From Ruegeria sp. R14_0 (GTDB lineage: Bacteria; Pseudomonadota; Alphaproteobacteria; Rhodobacterales; Rhodobacteraceae): DNA of 64,000 nt. The stretch is taken from NCBI RefSeq assembly GCF_017743975.1, contig NZ_JAGHRC010000001.1:1116001-1180000 (forward strand), read 5' to 3'. Below are positions 34,909 through 44,308 of the stretch, one piece after another. The position numbers were made by a program, and so were the translations under genes. The notes beneath the pieces are model-generated. The model was not told where the DNA came from. It saw only the letters and a program-made list of their open reading frames with translations, and made no database searches. Position 1 is the first letter of the stretch. Each line of letters starts with the position of its first letter.

Positions 34909-36333
34909 TTACTGGTTCTTTCGACCTTCGTAAGCGGCCAAAGCGCGCGCCCTGCCAGCCGCCAAGTCAACAACCGGCTGCGGGTATGGATCGGTTGGGC
35001 TGAGGCCCCAGGACCTCGGAACCGCGTCGAAATAGGCCAATGCCGTTTCGGGTGGGTTGGCCTGCCCCTCGGCGATCCATTGCCGGACATATCGCGATTG
35101 CGGATCGAACTTTTCCTGCTGCGTCTGCGGGTTGAAAATGCGAAAAAACGGCGAAGCATCCGGCCCGGATCCCGCAACCCATTGCCAACCCATCGCGTTC
35201 GCGGCCGGGTCCCAGTCAACAAGGCAGTCTGCAAACCAATCCATGCCGATCTTCCAATGGGTCATCAGGTGCTTGGTTAGGTAACTGGCCACGATCATCC
35301 TGGCGCGATTGTGCATCCGCCCGGTCACGTACATCTGCCGCAACCCGGCATCGACGCCCGGGACACCGGTTTTGGCCTGTTTCCATGCAACTACTTCGGG
35401 GCTGTCAGGATCGGTGTTCCAAGGAAAACTGTCCCATTCGGGTTTCCAATTGCCGCTCAGCAATGTTGGCGTGTGATACATCAGGTGATAGGCAAATTCG
35501 CGCCAGACGAGCTGGCGCAAATAGGGTTCGCCCCCCTGCACACCTGTAATGCCCGCCTGCTGGATCCTGTGCCATACGCTACGCGGGCCGATTTCGCCCA
35601 AAGACAGATATTCGGAAAGGTTCGATGTCCCGTCGATGTCCAGGCGGTCCCGATGCTCGGAATAGTCGGTTACACGGTCCAGAAACTGATGCAGCGCTTG
35701 AAAGGCGGCGGTTTCGCCCGGGCGAACGAACGGTGCCACAACGGCTGTTCCGCGTTGCATTTGCGCGCCCAGATGCCAATCCTCAAGGTCGTCGGATATG
35801 GGCCACGTGTCAGGCGGCGGTAGATGCGTTACAGCGTCGGTAGAGTCCGGAACATCCCGGTTTTGCACCGCGCGCCACATCGGCGTGAAAACACGGAACG
35901 GTTTCCCGGTTTTGGTCGCGACGGTCCAAGGTTCGAACAAAAGATGGCCTGAAAAGGACTTGGCCAAGATGTTCTGATCCGTTAGCGCCGCCTTGATCTT
36001 GGTATCCCTTGCGATGGCTTGCGGATCATAAGCGCGAGACCAAAAAACGCATTGCGCCCCGGTCTCTGTGATCAGGTCCTGAAGTACGGTCAAAGCATCG
36101 CCACGCCGCAGGATCAACGGGCTGCCCGCGTCCCGGAGCGCGTCGGAAAAGGCTTTCAGGCCCAAGCCCAGTCGCCATTTTGGCGCTGCACCAAGCGCAT
36201 CGACACTGTCGTCGCAAATATATACGGGAATGACCGGACGCCCGGTTTCAGCCGCCGCGCGCAGTGCTGGGTGATCCGACAGGCGCAAGTCCCGCCGGAA
36301 CCACATAATGATCGGTGACCGCTCGTTTTCCAT
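34909..36333 (-). CDS. phrB: Deoxyribodipyrimidine photolyase
   Basis: 474-residue DNA photolyase that repairs cyclobutane pyrimidine dimers with blue light. The N-terminal antenna-binding domain starts IIMWFRRDLRLSDHPAL, and the C-terminal FAD domain contains GVPGVDAGLRQMYVTGRMHNRARMI (seen in parts) and WQWVAGSGPDASPFFRIFNP. The ATG at 36333 gives the normal start; a longer frame would run into the neighbouring aminotransferase gene. An RpoE-like promoter lies at 36356-36383 with a short leader. It is followed by the CFA-synthase-like gene. Confidence 0.93.
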   Translation of the reverse strand: MENERSPIIMWFRRDLRLSDHPALRAAAETGRPVIPVYICDDSVDALGAAPKWRLGLGLKAFSDALRDAGSPLILRRGDALTVLQDLITETGAQCVFWSRAYDPQAIARDTKIKAALTDQNILAKSFSGHLLFEPWTVATKTGKPFRVFTPMWRAVQNRDVPDSTDAVTHLPPPDTWPISDDLEDWHLGAQMQRGTAVVAPFVRPGETAAFQALHQFLDRVTDYSEHRDRLDIDGTSNLSEYLSLGEIGPRSVWHRIQQAGITGVQGGEPYLRQLVWREFAYHLMYHTPTLLSGNWKPEWDSFPWNTDPDSPEVVAWKQAKTGVPGVDAGLRQMYVTGRMHNRARMIVASYLTKHLMTHWKIGMDWFADCLVDWDPAANAMGWQWVAGSGPDASPFFRIFNPQTQQEKFDPQSRYVRQWIAEGQANPPETALAYFDAVPRSWGLSPTDPYPQPVVDLAAGRARALAAYEGRKNQ

Positions 36334-36355
36334 ATCCGCCCTGATGTTTTCTTCC

Positions 36356-36383
36356 GTTACGAAGCAGAGCGGACAATGGATCA
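36356..36383 (-). promoter_or_regulatory. Candidate RpoE (ECF11) promoter of the photolyase-CFA operon
   Basis: Read on the minus strand this is TGATCC-N16-CGTAAC, matching the -35/-10 pattern of the RpoE/ChrR (ECF11) sigma factor known in Rhodobacter sphaeroides, with 16-bp spacing. The -10 ends about 23 bp before the photolyase ATG. The -35 overlaps the stop codon region of the upstream aminotransferase gene. RpoE controls photolyase and cfa genes in R. sphaeroides, which fits the genes downstream. Confidence 0.65.
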
Positions 36384-37607
36384 CAAAACGTCGTCAAGTG
36401 CATTTAAAAGCTGATCAATTTCCTGTTTCGAGGTGTAGTGCGTGAAGCTGACTCGCAGAACACCCTGATCCAAGTCCACCCCCATCGCCTGCAAGGGGCG
36501 TACGGCGTAAAAATCCCCGCCGCCGGCCATAACTCCGTGTCCAGCCAGTTCAGCCGCGACGGCTTCGGCATTGCGGTTCAACGCGAGGGACACGGTCGGC
36601 GCGCGGCGCGACGCGTCGGACGTCCCAATCAAACGGACCGCATTGCGATCCTTGACCGCGTCCAGCACTGGCTGCAGCAATTCGATTTCGTGATCGCGCA
36701 TCAGGTCGTGAACAGAAGCACCACGCTGTGCGGCGTCCCTTGCCGCTTCGCCGTGATGGCCACAGAGCACATCCACATAGTCCGCCATGCCCGCGCTTGC
36801 GGCGATCTGGGCGTGATCCGGTCCAGCCGGAGTAAAGCGTTTATACAGAACGTCACCGTTGAAGAAATGCGCCTGATTGGGCAGCATTTCCCCGATGGTG
36901 CGCCGGATCACCATGCAACCCTGATGCGGGCCGTAGGTTTTATAGGCCGAAAACAGATAGATATCTGGCCCCAGATCACCCACATTCGGGAACCCGTGCG
37001 GGGCATAAGACACGCCATCCACGCAGACAAACGCGCCTGCAGCATGGGCAATCGCGGTGATTTCAGTGACCGGGTTGATCTCACCAATCACGTTCGAGCA
37101 ATGGGGAAAACACACAAGCCGGACCTTTTCGTCCAGCAGGTTTTCCAGGTCCATCGGGTTCAGCGAGCCGGTTTCCGGATCAATTTGCCACTCGCGGATC
37201 TCGATCCCCTCGTCCGCCAACCGCCGCCATGGTCCCGAGTTCGCCTCGTGATCCTGATTGGTGACGACAATCGCTTCGCCGGGTTGCATCCACTGCCGAA
37301 AAGCCTGCGCCAGCACATAGGTGTTCTGCGTCGTGGACGGGCCAAAGCTCAACTCGTCCGTGTCGACACCCAAAATGGCCGCCATCCGCGCGCGCGCCTC
37401 ATCCATTTCCTCACCGGCCAGACGGCTGGCGTCATACGGTGCATAGGGCTGCACTTTACGCTGCGTGTAGTACCGCGTCAGCCGGTCGAGGACCGGTTTG
37501 CAAGTGTATGACCCGCCAGCATTTTCAAAGAAGGCCTGTCCCTTCAGACTGGGTTCTGAAAAGGCCGGAAACTGTGACCGGACAAAGTTGATATCCAGAG
37601 CGCTCAT
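36381..37607 (-). CDS. Class V aminotransferase / cysteine desulfurase-like protein
   Basis: 408-residue fold-type I PLP enzyme of the class V group (NifS/SufS-like). It begins with INFVRSQFPAF and AFFENAGGSYTCKPVLDRL, and carries the PLP lysine in FSAYKTYGPHQG and the aspartate region FVCVDGVSYAPHG. It may release sulfur from cysteine or act on another amino acid; such 'cysteine desulfurase-like' proteins often lack proven substrates. No Fe-S assembly partner is adjacent. The ATG at 37607 (MSALDIN) has an AAGGAG site and was preferred to an ATG seven codons upstream. It runs in the same direction as photolyase. Confidence 0.85.
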   Translation of the reverse strand: MSALDINFVRSQFPAFSEPSLKGQAFFENAGGSYTCKPVLDRLTRYYTQRKVQPYAPYDASRLAGEEMDEARARMAAILGVDTDELSFGPSTTQNTYVLAQAFRQWMQPGEAIVVTNQDHEANSGPWRRLADEGIEIREWQIDPETGSLNPMDLENLLDEKVRLVCFPHCSNVIGEINPVTEITAIAHAAGAFVCVDGVSYAPHGFPNVGDLGPDIYLFSAYKTYGPHQGCMVIRRTIGEMLPNQAHFFNGDVLYKRFTPAGPDHAQIAASAGMADYVDVLCGHHGEAARDAAQRGASVHDLMRDHEIELLQPVLDAVKDRNAVRLIGTSDASRRAPTVSLALNRNAEAVAAELAGHGVMAGGGDFYAVRPLQAMGVDLDQGVLRVSFTHYTSKQEIDQLLNALDDVL

Positions 37608-37654
37608 CGCACGTCTCTCCTTGCTCATGCACGTTCAACCAAGAGGTGCCCGAG

Positions 37655-37682
37655 CATGATTTCGGATACCTCGGAAATCATG
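37655..37682. promoter_or_regulatory. Perfect 9-bp inverted repeat upstream of the class V aminotransferase gene
   Basis: CATGATTTC-N10-GAAATCATG, a perfect 9-bp dyad, lies 48 bp before the class V aminotransferase start and 147 bp after the end of pyrH. It could be an operator or a stem-loop; there is no T-tract on either strand, so a simple terminator is less likely. The rest of the 221-bp gap shows no gene I can support. Confidence 0.4.
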
Positions 37683-37828
37683 GCAGGTCTTCCAGCCCAG
37701 TCTGCCGCCCATCGCGTGCAGACAGCCCCCGGCGCGTAAATCCGCGGGAACAGGGCCAAACTGCCGAGGAGGCAGAGCTTCGTCAAGCACGCTGCGCTGC
37801 TTGCACATGCAAAAAGCTGTCGCGTCGT

Positions 37829-38581
37829 TTAGCCCTGAACTTTGGTATACGTGCCCTCGCCCGCCAGAATGCCGCGGAATCCGCCGGGCTCATCCAGACC
37901 GAACACGATCAGCGGCAGGTTGTTGTCGCGTGCAAGGGCAATCGCCGAGGCATCCATAACCCGCAGGCGCTTGGCCAGAACATCGTCATAGCTGACCGAG
38001 TCATAGCGCACGGCGTCCGCATGTTCTTTGGGGTCTTTGTCATAGATGCCATCAACACCGTTCTTACCCATAAAGATCGCCTGACAGGCCATTTCGTTCG
38101 CGCGCAGGGTCGCGGCGGTGTCAGTCGTGAAATACGGGTTGCCAGTCCCGGCGGCAAAGATGCAAACCCGCTTTTTCTCGAGGTGGCGCACAGCACGGCG
38201 ACGGATGTAGGGCTCGCAAACCTCATCCATGCGAATGGCTGAGATCACACGTGTGAACACACCAATCTCTTCCAGCGCCGATTGCATCCCCAGCGCGTTC
38301 ATCACGGTGGCCAGCATGCCCATATAGTCCGCGGTGGTCCGTTCCATCCCCTGGGCCGAGCCGCTGAGCCCACGGAAAATGTTGCCCCCGCCGATGACCA
38401 TGCAAATCTCAACGCCCAGATCATGCACTGATTTGACCTCTTGCGCGATGCGCTGAACGGTGGGCGGATGCAGGCCAAAACCCTGATCGCCCATAAGCGC
38501 CTCGCCCGAGATTTTCAGCATCACTCGATCATACTTTGGTTTTGGGGTTTCGGCGGTTTCGGTATTCGGGGAAAGGCTCAT
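37829..38581 (-). CDS. pyrH: UMP kinase
   Basis: 250-residue UMP kinase of the amino acid kinase fold, converting UMP to UDP with ATP. Motifs: [46 protein letters not shown] (part), [21 protein letters not shown] in parts, and [11 protein letters not shown]. The N-terminal ~15 residues ([15 protein letters not shown]) are a roseobacter-type extension. The ATG at 38581 has a CGGAGCG site. Divergent from miaA. Unlike the common pyrH-frr arrangement, no ribosome recycling factor gene follows within the window. Confidence 0.95.
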   Translation of the reverse strand: MSLSPNTETAETPKPKYDRVMLKISGEALMGDQGFGLHPPTVQRIAQEVKSVHDLGVEICMVIGGGNIFRGLSGSAQGMERTTADYMGMLATVMNALGMQSALEEIGVFTRVISAIRMDEVCEPYIRRRAVRHLEKKRVCIFAAGTGNPYFTTDTAATLRANEMACQAIFMGKNGVDGIYDKDPKEHADAVRYDSVSYDDVLAKRLRVMDASAIALARDNNLPLIVFGLDEPGGFRGILAGEGTYTKVQG

Positions 38582-38677
38582 GTTGCGCTCCGGGCTGGCA
38601 CGGGTTTATTTCCGGCGCAAAATGAAGCAAAAACTCCGCAGGTTCAATGCGGTTGGTTAGGAATGAGGCGGCCCGAA

Positions 38678-39568
38678 ATGACCAAAGCCCCTACATCGCA
38701 GATTTTGGACCTTTTGCCCCCGATCCCTGACGATAAACCCGTGCTGATTGCAGGCCCTACCGCATCGGGTAAATCCGAGTTGGCCTTGCAGATTGCCGAA
38801 CAGTTCGGAGGCGTCATCGTGAATGCTGACGCAAGTCAGGTTTACGACTGCTGGCGCGTTATCTCGGCCCGCCCTTCAGCCGAGGATGAAGCCCGCGCGC
38901 GGCATTTGCTGTACGGCCATATCGCCTACGATCAGCCCTATTCCACAGGCCACTGGCTGCGCGAGGTCAAACCGTTGCTCCGTGGCGAGGCTCGGCCGAT
39001 CATCGTGGGGGGTACAGGGCTGTATTTTTCGGCACTGACCGAAGGCATGGCGGATATCCCGGCGACGCCACCTGAAATCCGGGAACAGGCAGATAAGCTG
39101 GGCTTGCAGGCCTTACTTGATGGGGTCGACGATCGCACACGCGAACGCATTGACACACAGAACCGCGCACGGGTTCAGCGCGCGTGGGAGGTACAGCAAG
39201 CCACCGGCAAAAACCTCAGCGCCTGGCAGGACGAAACACCGCCACCAGTTCTGGACCTGAACGACGCTGTGCCGATTGTGTTCAACGTTAACAAGGAATG
39301 GCTTTTGGACCGCATCACTCGACGGTTCGATCAAATGCTGGACACAGGTGCTCTGACAGAAGTTGAGCAAATGCGCGATCTCTACGACCCGTCGCTTCCC
39401 GCGTTCAAAGCCATCGGTGTCCCCGAACTGATGGCCTATCTCGATGGCAGTCTGACGCTGGATGAGGCGCGGAACCGAGCGACCATTTCCACCCGCCAAT
39501 TCGCCAAACGACAGCGCACCTGGTTTCGCGCGCGCATGAAGGCGTGGAATACAATCGATTTATCATAG
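38678..39568 (+). CDS. miaA: tRNA dimethylallyltransferase
   Basis: 296-residue prenyltransferase that adds dimethylallyl to A37 of tRNAs reading codons starting with U. It has the P-loop [31 protein letters not shown] in parts, the WLREV and GGTGLYF motifs, and the C-terminal [13 protein letters not shown] tRNA-binding region. I start at ATG 38678 (MTKAPTS); the ATG five codons upstream (38663) is also possible. No hfq follows. The length is usual for the family. Confidence 0.92.
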   Translation: MTKAPTSQILDLLPPIPDDKPVLIAGPTASGKSELALQIAEQFGGVIVNADASQVYDCWRVISARPSAEDEARARHLLYGHIAYDQPYSTGHWLREVKPLLRGEARPIIVGGTGLYFSALTEGMADIPATPPEIREQADKLGLQALLDGVDDRTRERIDTQNRARVQRAWEVQQATGKNLSAWQDETPPPVLDLNDAVPIVFNVNKEWLLDRITRRFDQMLDTGALTEVEQMRDLYDPSLPAFKAIGVPELMAYLDGSLTLDEARNRATISTRQFAKRQRTWFRARMKAWNTIDLS

Positions 39569-39888
39569 TGATACCAAATAAAATTCAAGCAAGTCTTACC
39601 ACGCTCTCAGGTCGCGAATCTGTTCAGCTGGATTGGCCGTTTCGTAAGCCGCTTAGGGTGTTATAGCACTGCGCCGCCGGGTAAACTCTGGCCGTCAATG
39701 TCGTTTTTTTACCTTTAATGACGATTTCGAACATTGACCTCACCCCTTTTCTGGTGCGGAATGTCGTGCATGGGGATGTGCAGCGTGCGAAACCAGAACA
39801 ACGATAGAAACCGCCAACCGGATCGCACCGGCCTGCGCGGTTAATCTAAGGCATCCCAAAAAATACCATTTCACAGGGAGTAATGTTG
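39569..39888. other. 320-bp intergenic leader before the peptide-type ABC operon
   Basis: No gene is supported between miaA and the binding-protein gene. The stretch contains a T-rich run (GTTTTTTTACC) near 39704-39713 and an isolated TTGACC near 39734, but no convincing paired -10 element. A promoter and 5' leader for the ABC operon must lie here, with the ribosome-binding site AGGGAG at 39875-39880. Confidence 0.5.
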
Positions 39889-41559
39889 ATGACAAACAAA
39901 ACAACGACCGGAGCACCGGTTCACTGGGCAGCAGAAATGCACGCTCAGGAATACCGGGACGGTAAGCTGAACCGACGCGAATTCCTGACCCGCACCACCG
40001 GCTTGGGCGTTACAGCGGCAGCAGCCTATGGCCTGATTGGCCTGCCGGCACCGGCTCATGCAGAAGGTGAAGACGCCAAGAAAGAGGGCGGTACCCTTCG
40101 CGTTCAGATGGAAGTCCGCGCACTGAAAGATCCGCGCACTTATGACTGGTCGCAGATCGCAAACGTCACCCGTGGCACCCTTGAAAACTTGGTCGAGTAT
40201 AACTCGGACGGTACCTTCCGCGGCATGCTGCTGGAAGGCTGGGAAGTCAACGAAGACGCAACTGTGTACACTCTGAAAGTACGTCCTGGCGTCAAATGGA
40301 ACAACGGCGACGACTTCACCGCAGATGACGTGGCCCGCAACATTGCGCGCTGGTGCGACAAGAGCTCGGAAACCAACTCGATGGCGGGCCGCTTCGCGAC
40401 ACTCGTCGACGAAAACACCGGTCAGGCGATCGAAGGTGGCATCGAAGTTGTCGATCCGCAGACCGTCAAACTGAACCTGCCGGCCTCTGATATCTCGCTG
40501 ATCGCGGGTATGGCCGACTACCCTGCAGCGATCGTCCACAGCTCGTTCAGCGAAAACGACCTGCTGAACAATGTTGGCACCGGCCCGTACCTGGTTCAGG
40601 ATCTGGAAGTCGGCGTGAAGGCCACCCTGGTGCGCAACGAGAACCACACCTGGTGGGGTGAAGAGGTCTTTGGCCGCCCTGCTCTGGATAGCATCGTCTA
40701 CATCGACTACGGCACTGACCCGTCTGCATGGCTGGCCGCGCTGGAATCCGATGAAGTCGACATGCTGTATGAATCGGTTGGTGAATTCATCGACGTGATG
40801 GACGGCCTTGGCTATGTGAAGTCGGAAGTGGTGACCATGAACACCATCGTCATCCGTCCGAACCAGCTGGCCGAAGTCGACGGCAAGCGCGTCTACGAAG
40901 ACAAGCGTGTGCGTCAGGCTCTGCAAATGGCCGTGGACAACGCTGTCTGCTTGGAACTGGGCTTTGGTGGCCGTGGTTCGCCTGCGGAAAACCACCACGT
41001 TGGTCCGATCCACCCGGATTATTTCGAGCTGCCGCCACAAAAGGTTGATCCCGAAGGTGCGCGCGCACTGATGGAAGAAGCCGGAATGGCTGATTTCGAG
41101 CACGAACTGATCTCGATCGACGATGACTGGCGCCGGAACACCACCGACGCGGTTGCCGCACAGCTGCGTGACGCAGGCATCAAGGTCAAGCGGACCGTTC
41201 TGCCGGGCAACACGTTCTGGAACGACTGGGCGAAGTATCCCTACAGCTCGACCAACTGGAACCACCGTCCGCTGGGCGTGCAAATCTGGGCACTGGCCTA
41301 TCGTTCGGGCGAGGCCTGGAACGAGTTTGGCTGGGCGAACCCCGAGTTCGACGCACTGCTGACCGAAGCGCTTGCCATCGCTGATGCGGACAAGCGCCGC
41401 GAAGTGGTCGCCAAGGGCGAAGCGATGATCCAGGAAGAAGGCGTGACCATTCAGCCTTACTGGCGCTCGCTTTACCGCCACATGAAGGACGGGCTTGTCG
41501 GCACAGACATGCACGTATCCTTTGAGCACCACCACTATAAGTGGGGCTGGGCGGCCTAA
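39889..41559 (+). CDS. Peptide/nickel-type ABC transporter substrate-binding protein, Tat-exported
   Basis: 556-residue solute-binding protein family 5 (DppA/OppA type). It carries a twin-arginine signal: [22 protein letters not shown] (seen in parts) with cleavage near AHA-EG, so it is exported folded. Family blocks include [38 protein letters not shown] in parts and WGEEVFGRP. The ATG at 39889 is 8 bases after AGGGAG; an ATG two codons earlier (39883) is too close. The gene shows very strong codon bias and is followed by a stem-loop, as expected for an abundant binding protein. Substrates of such proteins include peptides, opines and glycosides; none can be chosen here. Confidence 0.9.
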   Translation: MTNKTTTGAPVHWAAEMHAQEYRDGKLNRREFLTRTTGLGVTAAAAYGLIGLPAPAHAEGEDAKKEGGTLRVQMEVRALKDPRTYDWSQIANVTRGTLENLVEYNSDGTFRGMLLEGWEVNEDATVYTLKVRPGVKWNNGDDFTADDVARNIARWCDKSSETNSMAGRFATLVDENTGQAIEGGIEVVDPQTVKLNLPASDISLIAGMADYPAAIVHSSFSENDLLNNVGTGPYLVQDLEVGVKATLVRNENHTWWGEEVFGRPALDSIVYIDYGTDPSAWLAALESDEVDMLYESVGEFIDVMDGLGYVKSEVVTMNTIVIRPNQLAEVDGKRVYEDKRVRQALQMAVDNAVCLELGFGGRGSPAENHHVGPIHPDYFELPPQKVDPEGARALMEEAGMADFEHELISIDDDWRRNTTDAVAAQLRDAGIKVKRTVLPGNTFWNDWAKYPYSSTNWNHRPLGVQIWALAYRSGEAWNEFGWANPEFDALLTEALAIADADKRREVVAKGEAMIQEEGVTIQPYWRSLYRHMKDGLVGTDMHVSFEHHHYKWGWAA

Positions 41560-41578
41560 GCTCTGCCTGATTTAAACG

Positions 41579-41601
41579 GGGGCGCCTGATCGGGGCGCCC
41601 C
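41579..41601 (+). terminator. Stem-loop after the binding-protein gene (attenuator/3' stabiliser)
   Basis: GGGGCGCC-N7-GGCGCCCC followed by CTTT. This lies 20 bp after the binding-protein stop and 94 bp before the permease start. An 8-bp perfect GC stem with a short T run suggests partial termination or mRNA 3'-end protection, giving more binding protein than permease. Confidence 0.65.
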
Positions 41602-41694
41602 TTTCCAGCCGCAGACAGGCCGACACGGGGTCGGATGTCCGAGGCCAGACAATGGTCCAATGATCTGCGGAACACCCGAACAACAGGGGCCATC

Positions 41695-42741
41695 ATGGGA
41701 CTATTCATCCTCCGACGGTTCGGCGTCATGCTACTGACGGCATTGTGCCTAACCTTCGTGGTCTTTTTTCTGACCAACCTTTACCCAAACCTAGAAAAGC
41801 TTGCGAAAACGCAGGGCAACCAGCGGATGTCCGACGAACAGGTTGAGACCTGGCTTGAGAACCGCGGCTATCTGCAACCCACGCTGGTCAAGTACGGTCA
41901 GTGGCTGGGCGTTCTCCCCGGTTTTTCCAAGACGCTGGACGACGGCACGTTCCTTGGCACCTGCACCCGGCCGGGATCGACCGAGGAAACGACCCCCAGA
42001 TATTGCGGCGTTTTGCAGGGCGACTGGGGTTATTCAACCGTTTTCAAGGACGAAGTCGGCAAAATCGTCGGAACGCGTCTCGGCAATACCGGCTATCTGA
42101 TGTTCTGGGTTCTGGTTCTGATGGTACCGTCTGCGCTGCTGGTGGGCGTGTTGGCCGGGATGCGTGAAGGATCAGCATTGGACCGGTCGCTGTCCACATT
42201 CTCGATCATTACAACGGCGACGCCGGAATATGTGTCGGGCGTGATCTTCATCGCGATCTTTACCTCTTCGACCGTCGGCCTGAAATGGTTCAAGGGCACG
42301 GCGACGTCAGCGATGGACAACCCAACCTTCGAGAACTTCTTCCTGCCGGTACTGACCATCTCGCTATACGGGATGGGCTATATCGCTCGGATGACCCGGG
42401 CGTCGATGACCGAGGTGATGACTGCGCAATACATCCGCACTGCGCGTCTCAAGGGTGTTTCGTTTGGCAACATCGTCATGAAACACGCGCTGCGCAATGC
42501 GCTGATCGCGCCTTTTACCGTCATCATGCTGCAGTTCCCGTGGCTGCTGAACGGCGTGGTGATTGTCGAGACCCTGTTCAACTACAAGGGCTTTGGCTGG
42601 GCGCTGGTGCAGGCGGCGGGCAATAACGACATTCAGCTGTTGCTGGCGATTTCGGTCGTGTCGGTCTTTGTGGTGCTGTTCACGCAGCTGATCTCGGACA
42701 TCGGCTATGTCTACCTCAACCCGCGCATCCGCATTTCGTAA
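41695..42741 (+). CDS. Peptide-type ABC transporter permease (DppB-like)
   Basis: 348-residue inner-membrane permease. It starts with the typical DppB helix MGLFILRRFGVMLLTALCL and ends with ISDIGYVYLNPRIRIS. The coupling motif region reads RAS-MTEVMTAQYIRTARLKG followed by ALRNALIAPF. A larger extracytoplasmic insert is visible around residues 45-120 (with CTRPGSTEETTPRYCGVL), which is unusual for classical DppB but seen in roseobacter relatives. The ATG at 41695 has an AGGGG site. It forms the channel with the following permease. Confidence 0.9.
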   Translation: MGLFILRRFGVMLLTALCLTFVVFFLTNLYPNLEKLAKTQGNQRMSDEQVETWLENRGYLQPTLVKYGQWLGVLPGFSKTLDDGTFLGTCTRPGSTEETTPRYCGVLQGDWGYSTVFKDEVGKIVGTRLGNTGYLMFWVLVLMVPSALLVGVLAGMREGSALDRSLSTFSIITTATPEYVSGVIFIAIFTSSTVGLKWFKGTATSAMDNPTFENFFLPVLTISLYGMGYIARMTRASMTEVMTAQYIRTARLKGVSFGNIVMKHALRNALIAPFTVIMLQFPWLLNGVVIVETLFNYKGFGWALVQAAGNNDIQLLLAISVVSVFVVLFTQLISDIGYVYLNPRIRIS

Positions 42742-42753
42742 GGGAGATAGATC

Positions 42754-44217
42754 ATGGAACCTCTTAGCTGGACCGGCTCTATCGCCATTCTGAACCCTAT
42801 CCTGATGATTGCGCTGGCTGCGTTGATTGTATCGATCGTAATCTGGATCATCGGCAGCATCGTTCTGCCCGAAACACCGGTGAGCGTGAATATCGACGGC
42901 ACCATAAGCGCGGGCAACGGGCTGCGTGGTCTGACACAAAAGGCCCTGCGATACAGCTTTATCGCCTGCGTCGTTCTCGCGCTTGCCTACATCGTGCTTG
43001 GTATCCTGATGGGCACCAGCGCCGGGATTATCGGAGCGATTTCACAACAGTTTCTACCTGTGTGGTTATCGCTGATCATCCTGTTTGCAATGTCCATCGC
43101 CTTTAAACGTCGCCTAGGACTTTACGGCAAACTGTTCGACAGCCCCATCGGCATGATCGGCTTTGGCCTTGTGATGTTCTGGGTCTTTACCGGCATCTTC
43201 GGCGCGCTGGACCTGATCGTAACGCACGACCCGCTGGTGCAGGTCTCAGGCATGAAAAACAAAGTGCCCGGAACACCCCTGCCCAGCCCTGAAGAGGGCG
43301 AATACGCCTGGTATCTTCTTGGCGGCGACAACCTGGCCCGCGACGTCTTTAGCCGCATGGTCAAGGGCGCATGGATCGTGGTTCAGATTGCACCTCTGGC
43401 AACGATGTTTGCCTTTATGGTCGGGATCACTCTGGGTCTGCCCGCCGGTTACTACGGTGGGCGTCTGGATACGTTCCTGTCCTTCCTGGCAAACCTAATC
43501 CTGGCCTTCCCGGTTATCCTGCTGTTCTACCTGCTGGTAACACCAGAGATCGTCGCGACCGGAGTGCCAAACTATATGGCGGCCGTGTTGTTCATCTTCC
43601 CGATCCTGTTCATCGGCGTTCTGTTAAACTCGCGCTACTACACGCGCCCGAATTTCCGCACTCCGCTGCTGATCGGTGTGCTTGGTCTGGCGTTGTGGCT
43701 GTATTTGTCGCTGATCTCGACGGGTGGTTACGTCATCAATACTGACGACTACAGCATCTGGGGACTGCCAACCTTTTTGGACCTGTTCGATATCCCCGGA
43801 GGGATTCTGGTGGTGTTTGTTTCGGTGGTCTTCGTGAACTCGCCCACGGTGTTCCGCATCGTGCGCGGCCTCGCGCTGGACATCAAAACACGGGACTATG
43901 TGGCTGCGGCCCAGACGCGCGGCGAGGGTCCGTGGTACATCATGCTGTGGGAAATCCTGCCCAACGCTCGTGGCCCGCTGATCGTCGATTTCTGTCTGCG
44001 GATTGGCTACACCACCATCCTTCTGGGAACCTTGGGTTTCTTTGGCTTGGGCTTGCCGCCGGAAAGCCCGGACTGGGGCTCGACGATCAACGAGGGGCGC
44101 AAGCTTCTGTCGATCTATCTGCACCCTGCCCTTCCTCCTGCCTTTGCCTTGTTGTCGCTGGTTCTTGGTCTGAACCTGCTGGCGGACGGTCTGCGCGAAG
44201 AAAGTCTGAAGGATTGA
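42754..44217 (+). CDS. Peptide-type ABC transporter permease (DppC-like), extended
   Basis: 487-residue permease, about 180 residues longer than typical DppC because of extra N-terminal helices (about 10-35, 70-95, 100-125) before the conserved part. The C-terminal half has the DppC coupling region TRDYVAAAQTRGEGPWYIM (with KTRD) and the ending GLGLPPESPDWGSTINEGR, LLSLVLGLNLLADGLREE. It starts 12 bp after the dppB-like stop. Pairs with the preceding permease. The extension might fuse a regulatory or accessory membrane segment. Confidence 0.88.
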   Translation: MEPLSWTGSIAILNPILMIALAALIVSIVIWIIGSIVLPETPVSVNIDGTISAGNGLRGLTQKALRYSFIACVVLALAYIVLGILMGTSAGIIGAISQQFLPVWLSLIILFAMSIAFKRRLGLYGKLFDSPIGMIGFGLVMFWVFTGIFGALDLIVTHDPLVQVSGMKNKVPGTPLPSPEEGEYAWYLLGGDNLARDVFSRMVKGAWIVVQIAPLATMFAFMVGITLGLPAGYYGGRLDTFLSFLANLILAFPVILLFYLLVTPEIVATGVPNYMAAVLFIFPILFIGVLLNSRYYTRPNFRTPLLIGVLGLALWLYLSLISTGGYVINTDDYSIWGLPTFLDLFDIPGGILVVFVSVVFVNSPTVFRIVRGLALDIKTRDYVAAAQTRGEGPWYIMLWEILPNARGPLIVDFCLRIGYTTILLGTLGFFGLGLPPESPDWGSTINEGRKLLSIYLHPALPPAFALLSLVLGLNLLADGLREESLKD

Positions 44218-44228
44218 TGTGACCGAGG

Positions 44229-44276
44229 CCGGGGGCTTTGCCCCCGGACCCCCAGGATATTTTTAGCCAGATGAAG
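44229..44276 (+). terminator. GC hairpin with conserved CCCAGGATATTTTT tail
   Basis: CCGGGGG-CTTTG-CCCCCGG (44229-44247) followed by ACCCCCAGGATATTTTTAGCC. A G/C-rich stem followed by a short T-rich tail resembles a rho-independent terminator. I recognise this hairpin plus GGATATTTTT...AGATGAAG arrangement as a frequent intergenic element in Rhodobacteraceae genomes. It sits between the second permease gene and the ATPase gene, so it may set their ratio. Confidence 0.6.
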
Positions 44277-44308
44277 GGGATCCCTGCGATCTGGTGAGGA
44301 GATACAAG

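Noticed and set aside
36438..37511. 357-codon plus-strand frame
   Set aside because: Antisense to the class V aminotransferase gene.
37646..38242. 198-codon plus-strand frame partly in the pyrH downstream gap
   Set aside because: Most of it is antisense to pyrH, and no ribosome-binding site or family is seen.
39871..41535. 554-codon open frame on the minus strand
   Set aside because: It is exactly antisense to the Tat-exported binding-protein gene, whose strong codon bias leaves the opposite frame open. It has no recognisable family, and the plus strand has signal peptide, ribosome site and family motifs.
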